Shown in pieces: positions 1 to 10,597 of a DNA stretch of 64,000 nucleotides. The DNA lies in contig NZ_FOCF01000005.1 of assembly GCF_900110035.1 (NCBI RefSeq), positions 186,001 to 250,000 on the forward strand, written 5' to 3'. The stretch's first letter is position 1; every line of letters starts with the position of its first letter. Below the pieces are notes generated by a model. That model saw nothing but the letters and a program-made list of their open reading frames with translations, did no database searches and was not told the origin of the DNA. The position numbers were made by a program, and so were the translations under genes. Origin of the DNA: Sphingomonas gellani. GTDB lineage: Bacteria; Pseudomonadota; Alphaproteobacteria; Sphingomonadales; Sphingomonadaceae.

Positions 1-549
1 CCGGGCACGCTCGCCCTCCACCTGCCGGCGAACACCGCCGAACAGGTCCAATTCCCAACTGGCGTCGAAGCCGAGCGCATAGGTGGTGATCCCACTGCCC
101 GGCAGCGCGATACCGCTGGACGACCCGCCCGAGCCGCCACCGCCCGTTCCGCCACCTGACGCGCCGCCCCCCGATCCGCCGGAGAACAGCCGCGCGATGG
201 AGGAAAAGCCCGCGTTCTTACTGAACTCCACATGCGTGGTCTCGGCCGAGGCGTTGACCTGTGGCAGGCCGGCCGCGCGCGCAGCGATCTCGTCCAGGCG
301 CGCCTGCCGCACACGCGATGCTGCGATCGCCATTTCCGGATTGCCCACCAGCGCGCGCGCGACCAGCGAGTCCAGTTCAGTGTCGCCGACAGAGCGCCAG
401 AACGTGGACGGGTCCAGCGTAGCGCCCGGCGCCGCCTGCACCTCCGTGAACGCCGCCGGCACGGCGGCCTCGGACGGGCGATAGTTCGGCCCCACCGTGC
501 ACCCGGTCAGCAGCGCGGCTGAGGCCGCTCCCCACCATGGTCTGCGCAT
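1..549 (-). CDS. Efflux outer membrane lipoprotein, NodT/TolC family (3' end cut by window edge)
   Basis: Outer membrane channel of a tripartite efflux pump. Only the first 183 codons are inside the window. The N-terminus is a lipoprotein signal with lipobox LLTGC (Cys17), followed by the NodT-type start VGPNYRP and the first helical repeat. Residues about 123-146 are almost pure Gly/Ser. They sit in the first beta-hairpin region, expected to face outside, just before the strand DASWELDLFGG. The ATG overlaps the TGA of the upstream EmrB gene by one base (TGATG), so the two are translationally coupled. Known of the family: it partners an HlyD-type adaptor and an inner membrane transporter, both encoded directly upstream. 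Family assignment is firm; substrate is unknown. Confidence 0.9.
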   Translation of the reverse strand, partial: MRRPWWGAASAALLTGCTVGPNYRPSEAAVPAAFTEVQAAPGATLDPSTFWRSVGDTELDSLVARALVGNPEMAIAASRVRQARLDEIAARAAGLPQVNASAETTHVEFSKNAGFSSIARLFSGGSGGGASGGGTGGGGSGGSSSGIALPGSGITTYALGFDASWELDLFGGVRRQVEGERAR

Positions 550-2194
550 CAATGCATCCCCCCGCCTTCTGCGCCGCCGCCGGTCTTACCCGACTTCATC
601 AGGAACACGGCAGGCGACGCCAGGATGACCACGAACATCAGCGTCCGGAACACGTCCAGAAAAGCCAGCATCGTCGCCTGCCGCTGCACCTGTGAGTATA
701 GCACCGCCATCGGCGTCATCGCCGGATCACCGATGCCGCCGACCACGTTGCGGGCCGTGGCGATCCATTCGTTGTAATTGGGCTCGATCGGGCTCAACCG
801 TTGCACCAGCTCGGTCTGATGCGTCTGCATGCCGTTCTGCAGCAGCGTCTGGGACATGGAGATGCCCAGCGTTCCGCCCAGGTTGCGGGCGACGTTCAGC
901 AAGGCGGACGCCTGCGCCGTCTGGCTGCGCTTCAGACCGACATAGGCGATCGCGTTGATCGGCACGAACAGGAACGGCAGCGCCATTGCCTGATACAACC
1001 GCGCCGTGGCGGCATCCCAGAAGCTGATGTCCGCCGACAGGTGGCTCATGTTCCACAAGGCCGCTGCCTGCACCATCAGCGCGGGGAACAGCAGGAAACG
1101 GACATCCACCACCCCGCTCAGCCGGCCCGCGAACGGCACCGCGACCAGCGTCGCCACGCCGCCCGCCGTCAGCGCCAGCCCTGCGTCCAGCGACGAGTAG
1201 CCCAGCACCTGCTGCAACAATTGCGGGATCAGCTGCGTCGTCCCGTACAGGATCAGGCCGGTGATCGCCATCACCAGCAGCGTGAACGCGAAGTTGCGGT
1301 TTTTCAACAGCTTGACGTCGACCACCGGGTCCTTGTGGTTCCACTCCCACACCAATAGCGAGATCAGCGACACGGCTGCGATGATCGCCGATCCCAGGAT
1401 CAACGGGCTGGAGAACCAATCCTCCCGCTCCCCACGGTCGAACGTGATTTCCAGGAAACCGAGCCCCAGCGCGACCAGCGCCACACCGATATAGTCGATG
1501 CGAAGCCCGTGTTTCAGCTTGTCCTCGCGATCCTTCTTCACCGCGTCCGGCTCGTCCACGAACAGTTCCGCCAGGAACCAGGCAAGGACTCCGATCGGCA
1601 CGTTGATCAGGAACACCCAGTGCCATGTCGAATAATCGACGATCCAGCCGCCCAGCGTCGGACCTAGCACCGGTCCCACCACGACCACGATGGCGAAGGC
1701 GGCGAACGCCATGCCGCGCTGCTTGGGCGGAAACGTGTCGGCGAGCATCGACTGCTCCACCGGGGCGAGGCCCCCGCCGCCGATGCCCTGCAGGATGCGC
1801 GCGATCACCAGCGTCGACAGGTTGGGCGCCAATCCGCAGGCCAGCGACGACGCGGTGAACAGCGCGATGGAGATCAGGAAATAGCGCTTGCGCCCGATCG
1901 CATCGGACAACCAGCCGGAGATCGGAATCACGATGGCGTTCGCGACCAGATAGCTGGTCAACACCCAGGTCGCCTGATCGTTGGAAACCGACAGGCCACC
2001 CGCGATATGGTCGAGCGCGACGTTGGCGATAGAGGTGTCCAGCACCTCCATGAATGTCGGGATCGAGATGATCGCGACGATCAGCCAGGGGGAATACCGC
2101 CCGGCGGCGGAGCGACTGTCGTCCCAGCCCCCGCCCCCGCCGCCCTTCGCCGAGGCTGCCTTTCGCTTTCCCTTTGCCGCGCCGGTCGCGGCCA

Positions 2195-2195
<1 letters not shown>
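549..2195 (-). CDS. emrB: DHA2-family MFS drug transporter (EmrB/QacA type)
   Basis: Inner membrane proton-driven drug exporter, 548 aa, the usual length for 14-helix DHA2 permeases. Visible motifs are LDTSIANVA (residues about 52-60), the loop 2-3 motif GWLSDAIGRKRYF (about 94-106) and the antiporter motif GPVLGPTLGG (about 174-183). The first 35 residues are a low-complexity Lys/Ala/Gly cytoplasmic tail. It lies between the EmrA-like adaptor (one-base overlap at 2195) and the outer membrane factor (one-base overlap at 549), forming an adaptor-transporter-channel operon. The symbol follows homology to Escherichia coli EmrB; the substrate cannot be read from the sequence. Confidence 0.9.
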
Positions 2196-3475
<1,280 letters not shown>

Positions 3476-3485
3476 CCCTGATCCT

Positions 3486-3629
3486 TCATGCGGCGCGCCC
3501 GACACGTCCGGTGTTCTTCGCCTCTTCCGGCATCCTGCGGGCGGACGCCAGCCCCTTGTCCATCCGTTTCGAGAGAATGCGACGGACGGCGCGGTCGAGG
3601 TTCACGGGAGGGGCGAGCGTCTTGGTCAC
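3486..3629 (-). CDS. Possible small protein upstream of emrA (47 aa, weak)
   Basis: A GTG-started frame of 47 codons ends ten bases before the emrA start. Third-position GC is high (about 39 of 47), as in real genes here, and the product is basic (VNLDRAVRRILSKRMDKGL...). No convincing ribosome binding site precedes the GTG, and the frame stays open further upstream, so it may be noise in a GC-rich leader. I do not recognise a family. Confidence 0.2.
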   Translation of the reverse strand: MTKTLAPPVNLDRAVRRILSKRMDKGLASARRMPEEAKNTGRVGRAA

Positions 3630-3871
3630 AGGCCGACGCCAGGGTCGGGGAAGGTGACCGGTAGGGCATCGCCTGCCAAGGGGCTCAAGGCCGAGTTGCG
3701 CTCATCGAAGGAGAGCCACCTACGCCGGAGGATCGCGTTCCCGAAGCAGAGAAGCGCGCAAAGGCCCACGCAACGGCGCCTCACACTTAGGTGAGATGAC
3801 TATCCCGGCACACGACAGATCCGGACGGCGAGTCCCCTGGCGCACCTAAGCGCCGAGGCTCGCCGCCGTCC
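3630..3871. other. Gene-free stretch between tamB and emrA; inverted TTAGGTG repeats
   Basis: No gene is convincing here. The stretch must carry the promoter of the minus-strand efflux operon. It contains CTTAGGTG (3786-3793) and its exact reverse complement CACCTAAG (3843-3850). The first copy lies inside a small hairpin, CTCAC (3780-3784) pairing with GTGAG (3791-3795). These could be operator half-sites for a MarR- or TetR-type repressor of the pump, but no regulator gene is adjacent. The tamB 3' end follows at 3872 with no clear terminator. Confidence 0.35.
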
Positions 3872-6800
3872 TCAATAGTCCTTCGAATAGCGCAGGCGAA
3901 CGTCGGAGCCGCCGAACGATCCCGTCGAGGTCAGGACGCTCAGCGCCTTGGTCAACGACACCTCCAGCTGCGTCGCGGTGAAGCCGCGGGCATCGGTGAT
4001 GACCTCCACATAGATGTTGTTGGTCAGGTACTTGCCCGCCGCAAGCGACGTTCCGCGTCCCGTGGCCTCATCGGCGCCAAGGATGCGCAGCCGATCGAAC
4101 CCGGTCGCCGAGCGCAGCTTGCCCAACGGGTTCAACCCGCCACCACCCGACCCGCGTAGCGAGTTCAGCGCCGATGCCAACTGGATCGCCTCCGTCGCCG
4201 ACAGATTCTCCGGATTGGTGCCGAAGAGCAGCCGGCTCAACACCTCGTCCTGCGCCAGGGCGGGCGTGGAGGTAAAGGCGATCTGAGGCCGCTGACCCGT
4301 GCCGGTGATGGAAATCGTCGCCGTGATCCCGTTGGTCGTCGTGGTCGCCTGGATGTTGATGTCCGGATCGGTCAGCGCGCCACCACGGAAGCGGATCTGG
4401 CCCCGGTTCACGTCGAACCGCTTGCCCGCGAACGAGTAGGTACCGCGCACCAGGTCCAGCCCGCCACTGATCTGCGGCGCCGCACTGGTGCCCCCAATCC
4501 GCAGGTCCATCTCCCACTCGGATTCCAGACCCATGCCCGACACGAACAGCTGGTTCTCCGCGCGCACCCGGATATCGAGCTTGAACACGCCTGTCGGAGC
4601 CGGCGGTGCCGGGCGGTCGGTCGACCGGGCCGGGCGTATCTGGCTACGACGCCGCACGCCCGTCAGCTCCGGCACCTCGGCGGCACCCTGCCGGATGATC
4701 TCGTAGCGCGCCTCCGGAATGTTGAGGTCGCCCTGGATCAGGCCGCCACTCGCGTTCTTCGTAACGTGCAACGTGCCGCTGCTGGTGGCCGACAGCGCGT
4801 CGCTCTTTGCCAGCCGGGCGTTGTCCAGCTTTGCGGTAAGGTCCATCGGGAAGCCGGCAGCAGCCGAAAGCCCGACCGTGCCTTGTGCCTGCACGGTGCC
4901 GTCACCGGCCCGCGCCTGCAACTGGGTCAGCTCCAGCCGATCGTTGTTGAACCGCGCGTTGATCCGCATCTGCGACAGCCGAGTTCCGTACACCTCGTTG
5001 TCATAGGTCAGGTTGTCCGCACGGATCAGGCCGGTGAAGCGCGGCTCGGACACACGGCCCGAGAAATCCGCAGCGACCGCGATCGGCCCGCTCAGCTGCT
5101 GGTTGGCGAGGCCGCCCAGGCTGAACAGGACGGCGGATGGGCCGTTGTAGCGGATGCCGCCCGCCAGGGGCGCGCCCATCAGCCGCGTCGTCCATGATCC
5201 GCCGCTGGCCGCGACCGGCCGCAGCGTCGTCACCATGCGACCGATGACGCTGGTGCCGTTGCGCACCAGCGCGCGTGCCTCGGCACCGCCCTCGCCCAGT
5301 CGTCCTGCGAAGACGATGTCGACCGGCTCCGAAACGGTGGCCAGGCTGGTGCGCTGGAAGTTGGTCACGGTCACGCGCGCGTCCGCCACCGGCATCGCGG
5401 TGCCGTTCGCCTGATTGAAGTCGACGCTACCCGTCGCCTTACCCGACAGTCCCAGCCCCGGCATGAACGCCGACACGAAGCCCAGGTCCAGCCGGTCGAG
5501 CCGCGCCTGCAACTGCATGCCACGGCCATAGGCGCCGGCCACGCGCACGGAGCCGCCATTTGCGCCGCCAAAATCGATGCGGGTCGGCGCCAGCTTGTAA
5601 CCGCCGCCCGCACCGGTGATCCGCGCCGGATTGACCGTGCGGAACGGAATGCCGTTCGCCTGCCCCTGCGCCGCGACCAGATAGTTGCCGGGGGCGAGCT
5701 GCGCGTTCGCAGCAACGCGGAACGGCACGCCGCTCGACCCGGTCAGCAGCGCCTGCGCCGTGCCGCGTCCGTTGACGTAGTTGATCTTCGCCCGCGCCGC
5801 CTCGATGACCGTCGGACCGTAGCGGGTGTCCGCGACCTGCGCGTCGGCGACGATCTGCGGCGCGTTAGGGTACATGACCAGGCTGGCGTTCACCAGCGCC
5901 CGGCCGATTGTGAAGTCCACAAGCCCGGGGATGGTCGCGTTATAGGCGCGCGCCGCAACGTCGGCCCGTTGATAGCGGCCCTGTGCCGCGAGCCGGACAT
6001 TGCCCGACAGGCCCTGCCCTGCGAACTGCAACCCTCCGGCGAACGGACCCGCGGCGGTCTGCACCACCCGGCCGCTTGCCGCGATGCCCGCGAACACGAC
6101 GCGGCGGATATCGACCGCCAGCTGCGCGCCCGGCCTGACCAGCACGTCGGCGCTGAACGGACCATAGTTGGTGCCGCCGGTAGCCGTCACGGCATACGCG
6201 CCGTTGCGTCCGACGATGCGCGCCTGCACGTTGGACAAACCGACGCCCACGCCCGGGCGCGCGGCGCGAACGACGACGACCGGCGCGGTCTGCGTACCGG
6301 TCACGCGTGCGCTGACCGGGCCATATTCGCTCGAATAGGCGTCCGCATCGACCAGCACCGCGCCGTTGGCGGGATTGTACCGGCCGCTGCCGCGCGTAAT
6401 CCGGAACTTCGGCGCATTCATGCGAAGCCCGGAGAACGTCACGATCCCTTCCGGACTATAGCCGATATCGGCACGCACGATCGCGTTGCCGCCCAGGAAG
6501 TTACGCGCGCCTTCGTTGAACAGCTGAGACGTCCGCGCGACGACCCGACCGGTGATGCCGAAGCCACCGTTTGGACCCGGCACCAGCTTCGCATCGGTCT
6601 GCAGGTTGATGATGCCGATACTGTCGACGCGGTAATTGTTGATCCGCCCCTTCAGCGCGCCGGTGTAGCGCCCGGTCTGGACGTTCGCGACCACGATCGC
6701 GGTTGCGTCGATGTTGTCGGAACGGATGCGCAGATTGTCCGACAGGATGTTGGGCATGGAGATCGCCAGGTCGCCGTCGATCCGGACGTTGTTCGCCAGG

Positions 6801-8125
6801 CCTCCGACCGCCGCGTTCAACCCGACGACGCGACGCGCGCGCGCATGCAGTGGCACCAGGATGCGGTCGGCATTCACGCGCGCCAGCCCCTCGGCATAGA
6901 CGTTCTCGACGGCCATCTCGCCAAAGCCGATCAGGCCGGCGCGAACCTTGTAATCCACGGTCGGCGTCTGGAACGCACCGTTCAGCACCACGCGCGCCAG
7001 CACGTCGCGCCCGCGCAGGTTCGGGGCGATCGCACCCGGCGTCAGCAGCCGGGCATCGACCGCGAAGTTGCCGAAGCGGCTGTTCGCCAGATCCAGCATG
7101 CCGCCGGCGTCCACGCTCAACGCCGAAGAGCGCAGCGTCAGGCGCGTGTCCGCAGCCCGCTCTCCCAGCGTCGTGTCGAGCGCCACGTCCAGTTGCGGCG
7201 AGGTCAGCCGCTCGACGGGCCCTTCCAGGTACAGGCCGGGCTTGGTGAAGCCGCGCACCTCGATATGGCCGTTGCGCGCCGACAGACCCAAATTGGCAAG
7301 CTGCCCGCCGCCCAGCGTCGCCACCGCGCGTCCGTTCCACGCCTTCCAGTCGCCGCGCCCGTCGATCGACAGCGCGAAGGGAGCCTTGAAGCCGGCAAGT
7401 GTGGAGATGACGCCGCCGGTCGGGCCGGTCAGCTTCACGTCGGCGGTCAGCCGGTTGGCGTCGGGAACGGCGTCGATGGCCAGCTTCAGCCGGTCGCCGC
7501 CCTTGATCCCAGCGCCGATCAGGGCGGTCGCATCCGCGGTGACCTGGGCACGCCGGTCGGCGATGTGCACCGCGCCGGCGATCGTGACCACATGCTTCTG
7601 CCCGGTCACCGCCGGTCCGACCACCAGGCGCCCGACGCGGAGCCGGTTCACGTCGATGTCGATGTCCGGCAGCAGCGGCGCATTCTCGTCGCTGGGCGGC
7701 GTCGCCTTCAACACCGGCTTGCGGGTCAGCGTGATAAGCGGCGCGTCGAGTTCGCGTACGTCAACATGGTTGCGGGCAAAGGCGAACGGACGCCAGTCCA
7801 CCGCCAGCTTCGGACTTGTCACGAAGACGCCTCGCGTGTCCGCGACGCGCACGTCGCTCAACACCATGCGGCCATATAGCGACCCGTCGATGCGCCCGAC
7901 CTTGATGTTCAGCCCCGATGCGGTGGTGTATCCGCCGATCTGGTCCGCCACGAACCTGCGGCCCGGATCGGTGTTGATCCCGAACAGCACCACGCCGATC
8001 AGCAGCAACAGCCCGACAAGGGCGATCGCGATCCATTTTAGGATGCGCTGCCACAAGGGCCGGCGATCGACGACCACGACAGTCTCGCCGGCGGGCTCCG
8101 GTTCGGGTGCGAACACATCCGCCAT
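3872..8125 (-). CDS. tamB: TamB-like translocation/assembly module protein (DUF490)
   Basis: Very long (1417 aa) inner-membrane-anchored AsmA/DUF490 protein spanning the periplasm. In the TamAB family it bridges to TamA in the outer membrane; known roles include autotransporter assembly and phospholipid transfer. One N-terminal membrane helix (about 28-50) is followed by about 1,000 residues of repetitive beta-rich sequence with recurring Gly/Val/Asp patterns, typical of the lipid-groove taco fold. The C-terminal 350 residues form the conserved TamB domain with the ending LRYSKDY. The ATG overlaps the TGA of tamA by one base, so both are made together. The family call is secure; client proteins are unknown. 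Confidence 0.93.
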   Translation of the reverse strand: MADVFAPEPEPAGETVVVVDRRPLWQRILKWIAIALVGLLLLIGVVLFGINTDPGRRFVADQIGGYTTASGLNIKVGRIDGSLYGRMVLSDVRVADTRGVFVTSPKLAVDWRPFAFARNHVDVRELDAPLITLTRKPVLKATPPSDENAPLLPDIDIDVNRLRVGRLVVGPAVTGQKHVVTIAGAVHIADRRAQVTADATALIGAGIKGGDRLKLAIDAVPDANRLTADVKLTGPTGGVISTLAGFKAPFALSIDGRGDWKAWNGRAVATLGGGQLANLGLSARNGHIEVRGFTKPGLYLEGPVERLTSPQLDVALDTTLGERAADTRLTLRSSALSVDAGGMLDLANSRFGNFAVDARLLTPGAIAPNLRGRDVLARVVLNGAFQTPTVDYKVRAGLIGFGEMAVENVYAEGLARVNADRILVPLHARARRVVGLNAAVGGLANNVRIDGDLAISMPNILSDNLRIRSDNIDATAIVVANVQTGRYTGALKGRINNYRVDSIGIINLQTDAKLVPGPNGGFGITGRVVARTSQLFNEGARNFLGGNAIVRADIGYSPEGIVTFSGLRMNAPKFRITRGSGRYNPANGAVLVDADAYSSEYGPVSARVTGTQTAPVVVVRAARPGVGVGLSNVQARIVGRNGAYAVTATGGTNYGPFSADVLVRPGAQLAVDIRRVVFAGIAASGRVVQTAAGPFAGGLQFAGQGLSGNVRLAAQGRYQRADVAARAYNATIPGLVDFTIGRALVNASLVMYPNAPQIVADAQVADTRYGPTVIEAARAKINYVNGRGTAQALLTGSSGVPFRVAANAQLAPGNYLVAAQGQANGIPFRTVNPARITGAGGGYKLAPTRIDFGGANGGSVRVAGAYGRGMQLQARLDRLDLGFVSAFMPGLGLSGKATGSVDFNQANGTAMPVADARVTVTNFQRTSLATVSEPVDIVFAGRLGEGGAEARALVRNGTSVIGRMVTTLRPVAASGGSWTTRLMGAPLAGGIRYNGPSAVLFSLGGLANQQLSGPIAVAADFSGRVSEPRFTGLIRADNLTYDNEVYGTRLSQMRINARFNNDRLELTQLQARAGDGTVQAQGTVGLSAAAGFPMDLTAKLDNARLAKSDALSATSSGTLHVTKNASGGLIQGDLNIPEARYEIIRQGAAEVPELTGVRRRSQIRPARSTDRPAPPAPTGVFKLDIRVRAENQLFVSGMGLESEWEMDLRIGGTSAAPQISGGLDLVRGTYSFAGKRFDVNRGQIRFRGGALTDPDINIQATTTTNGITATISITGTGQRPQIAFTSTPALAQDEVLSRLLFGTNPENLSATEAIQLASALNSLRGSGGGGLNPLGKLRSATGFDRLRILGADEATGRGTSLAAGKYLTNNIYVEVITDARGFTATQLEVSLTKALSVLTSTGSFGGSDVRLRYSKDY

Positions 8126-10368
8126 CAGAATGCCTGTCCGATCGAGATATAAAGGGCGATGCGACCGTCACCGGGACGCTTGTTCAGCGGCGTGGCAACA
8201 TCGACCCGCAAGGGCCCGAAGTTTGTATAGAATCGACCACCAATACCCGCGCCAAACCTGAGATCGGAGCCCTTAGGCAGGCTCGACTCATAGCTGTTGC
8301 CGGCATCCACGAACGGCACGATCCCGAAATTGCCGAACCGGTAACGGGCTTCCAGCGCGAACTCGTTCAGGCTGCGCCCACCGACGGGGTCGCCGTTGGG
8401 ATCGAACGGCCCGAGCCGCTGATAGCCATAGCCACGCACCGACCCGCCGCCGCCACCATAGTAGCGCCGCGACGGGGCTAGATCGTCGCGATCGATGCCG
8501 AAGATCCCGCCGGCGCGCGCCCGCCCGGCGATCACCAGGCTGGGACTGACACCGTAATAGTAGGTCGCCTCGACCATGGTTCGTGCGTACGGATGGAACC
8601 CGCCACCGCCCACCGCGCTTTCTGGCGACAGGTTGAGCTTTAGGCGGTAACCCTTTGTCGGATTGAGCAAATTGTCCGACGTGTCGAACTGCACCTGGCC
8701 TGGAAGGGCGGCGATGCCATAGGTGCGGCGAACGCGCTTGCCCTGGTCGAAATCGTACACGCTCTCGTTCGTGCCGACGATCTCACCGCCATAATAATAG
8801 GTGAAGCGCTTTTGCCAGATGGGCGTGGAGTCATAACTCCAGCGCGCGGACAAGGTCCCGGTGAACGCATTGAAGGCATCGTAATTCGTGTGGTCGGCGG
8901 ATGCGATCGCCGTGAACGTCCGGTCGCGCCTGCCTGCATTCGATCGGCGGAACGTGCCCGAAAGGCCCTGCTGCTGCGTGCCGGCCACCACGGAGCCGAT
9001 CAGCGCCCCCTCGGGCGGGAACAGATTGCGATGGGTCCATGACCCGGTCAGCCGCAGGCCCTGGCCGGTCGAATAGCCGCCCTCCCCCGACAGGCTCCTT
9101 GCCGGACCGCGAGTCTGCGTGACCAGCAGGTCGACCTGCTCCGTGCCGTCCGGGCCGGGACGGCCGGTACGCTGCGGCACAACGGACACACCGTTGAACA
9201 GGCTGGTCGCGACCAGCGCATCGCGCAGGTCGTCGGCCAGGCGGTTGTCGTACAACTCACCCTGTTTGAAGCGCGGGAACACGTTCAGGTGATCCAGGTC
9301 GAACACCGGATCACCGGCGGTGGTGAGTTGTCCGAACGACGACCGCGGGCCGGTGTCGACCGGCAACGTGTAGGCGCCCGTCGCCTGAGGCGACTGATCT
9401 TCCAACAGGATGTCGCGCTCACCCACCTTCACGAAGGGATAGCCCTGCTGGGGCAGCTTCAGGCTGACATTCGCCTCGGCACCCTGAATCCGATCGGCCT
9501 GGATCGGATCGCCCACCTTCAGCGGCAGCTCACGCCGGACAAGGTCGGCCGGCACGGTCTGGTTCGCCTGCACCGTGACCGAACTCAGCGTGTACAAACG
9601 CCCCGGCGACGCCGTGACGATCGCGCGCAGGCGCCCGGAGTTGGCCGGGTTCTGCTCGATCACGGACGTGGCCGTGCCATCGTAATAGCCGAGCGACTTC
9701 ATCAGCCGCACGGCAAGCTGCTCGTCCTCGCGCGCACGAGCCGCGACCTGGGTCGCATTCGCCGCCTTGCCGCCACCTTCACGCAGGGCGGATAGGGCCT
9801 TGAATCGTGCATCCAGGTCCAGCGCGTCTAGGCCCTTGACGACCGTTTCATACCGGATCTGCGGTGCGTCCTTGCCCTCGACGGCGGCGGCGGTCTGCAA
9901 CGGCGTCGAGTCGAAGCTGGCCAGCGGCGTGAGCGGCTGCGCAAGCTGCGGATCCTCGGGCCCGACCGGGACCAGGGCGGCGTCGGTCGATGTTTGCGCG
10001 GCCGGCACGGCGGCATTCGGCCGGGCGGCAGTCGGCTGGGCAGCACTCTGCTCTGGCCGCTCCGTCATATCCATTGGCTCGAGCGGAGCGTTGATGTCGC
10101 CGGAAAGCGGGGGCAGCGCCGCAGAAAACTCGCTGTCGGGCACGATCGGCGCCTGCGGGTCGGCCGCTTGGCCGGTCGACCCTGCCGACTGCTGCGAAGG
10201 ATCCGCCTTTGGCGCATCGGGTCCTCTCGCCGGGGCGACGCCCGGCTGCTGAAGCTGCGCGTGTACCGGCGCGGCACCCATCAGGGCGACGGCGAGCCAG
10301 TAGTGACGACGGTGAGAACCAGCCAAGAGCAATCGATCCCTTTTCGGGAGCGGTCGTTTTCGACTCAC
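8125..10368 (-). CDS. tamA: TamA-like Omp85-family outer membrane assembly protein
   Basis: Outer membrane beta-barrel with N-terminal POTRA domains, partner of TamB encoded directly downstream. About 747 aa if the GTG at 10368 is used. An equally good start is TTG at 10332, with AAGGG upstream, giving a compact signal peptide (WLAVALMGAAPVHA, then Gln). A Pro/Ala-rich linker (to about residue 150) precedes the POTRA region. The barrel occupies the last 350 residues with VRGYGYQRLGP (the L6 VRGY motif of Omp85 proteins) and ends in Phe (ISIGQAF), the usual C-terminal barrel signature. Start uncertain, function firm. Confidence 0.9.
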   Translation of the reverse strand: MSRKRPLPKRDRLLLAGSHRRHYWLAVALMGAAPVHAQLQQPGVAPARGPDAPKADPSQQSAGSTGQAADPQAPIVPDSEFSAALPPLSGDINAPLEPMDMTERPEQSAAQPTAARPNAAVPAAQTSTDAALVPVGPEDPQLAQPLTPLASFDSTPLQTAAAVEGKDAPQIRYETVVKGLDALDLDARFKALSALREGGGKAANATQVAARAREDEQLAVRLMKSLGYYDGTATSVIEQNPANSGRLRAIVTASPGRLYTLSSVTVQANQTVPADLVRRELPLKVGDPIQADRIQGAEANVSLKLPQQGYPFVKVGERDILLEDQSPQATGAYTLPVDTGPRSSFGQLTTAGDPVFDLDHLNVFPRFKQGELYDNRLADDLRDALVATSLFNGVSVVPQRTGRPGPDGTEQVDLLVTQTRGPARSLSGEGGYSTGQGLRLTGSWTHRNLFPPEGALIGSVVAGTQQQGLSGTFRRSNAGRRDRTFTAIASADHTNYDAFNAFTGTLSARWSYDSTPIWQKRFTYYYGGEIVGTNESVYDFDQGKRVRRTYGIAALPGQVQFDTSDNLLNPTKGYRLKLNLSPESAVGGGGFHPYARTMVEATYYYGVSPSLVIAGRARAGGIFGIDRDDLAPSRRYYGGGGGSVRGYGYQRLGPFDPNGDPVGGRSLNEFALEARYRFGNFGIVPFVDAGNSYESSLPKGSDLRFGAGIGGRFYTNFGPLRVDVATPLNKRPGDGRIALYISIGQAF

Positions 10369-10383
10369 CCCGCCAAACTGCAA

Positions 10384-10597
10384 CGTCCGGTGCCCGGCAT
10401 GGTTTCCGAAGGCCGGACAAGACGATGTCGCAGGTAACCTTTAACCGTTTGACTAACCAAAACACCACCCAGAACCGACATTGCTCCTCACGTCTGACCC
10501 TGGCTCGGCAATCCCATGATCTTGATGCCATGTGCTAAGAACTTAGCGAAGCTTAATAGCATTGCCCTACAACATACTGTATAAGAGCCATTTTCCC
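10384..10597. promoter_or_regulatory. AT-richer leader/promoter region of tamA
   Basis: About 210 bp between the end of the prepilin peptidase gene and tamA, both on the minus strand. Base composition drops in 10440-10600 relative to the genes. On the minus strand GGTTA occurs three times within 30 bp (around 10440-10467). A 38-codon frame (10365-10481) with GAGGAG just before its ATG ends in GTGA over the proposed tamA GTG, but its codon use is poor. Most likely 5' untranslated leader and promoter; no transcription factor site can be named. Confidence 0.3.

Noticed and set aside
5969-7879. Long open frame of 636 codons opposite tamB
   Set aside because: Antisense to a well-supported gene in a GC-rich sequence; composition rich in Arg/Asp/Gln/His, with no domain pattern. 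Several similar long antisense frames elsewhere (for example 26853-28316 opposite dnaB and 54395-55885 opposite parC) are rejected for the same reason.
10365-10481. 38-codon frame with GAGGAG before its ATG, ending in GTGA over the proposed tamA start
   Set aside because: Only about half of its third codon positions are G or C, far below real genes here, and the product has no recognisable feature. More likely leader sequence; kept only as weak support for the GTG start of tamA.
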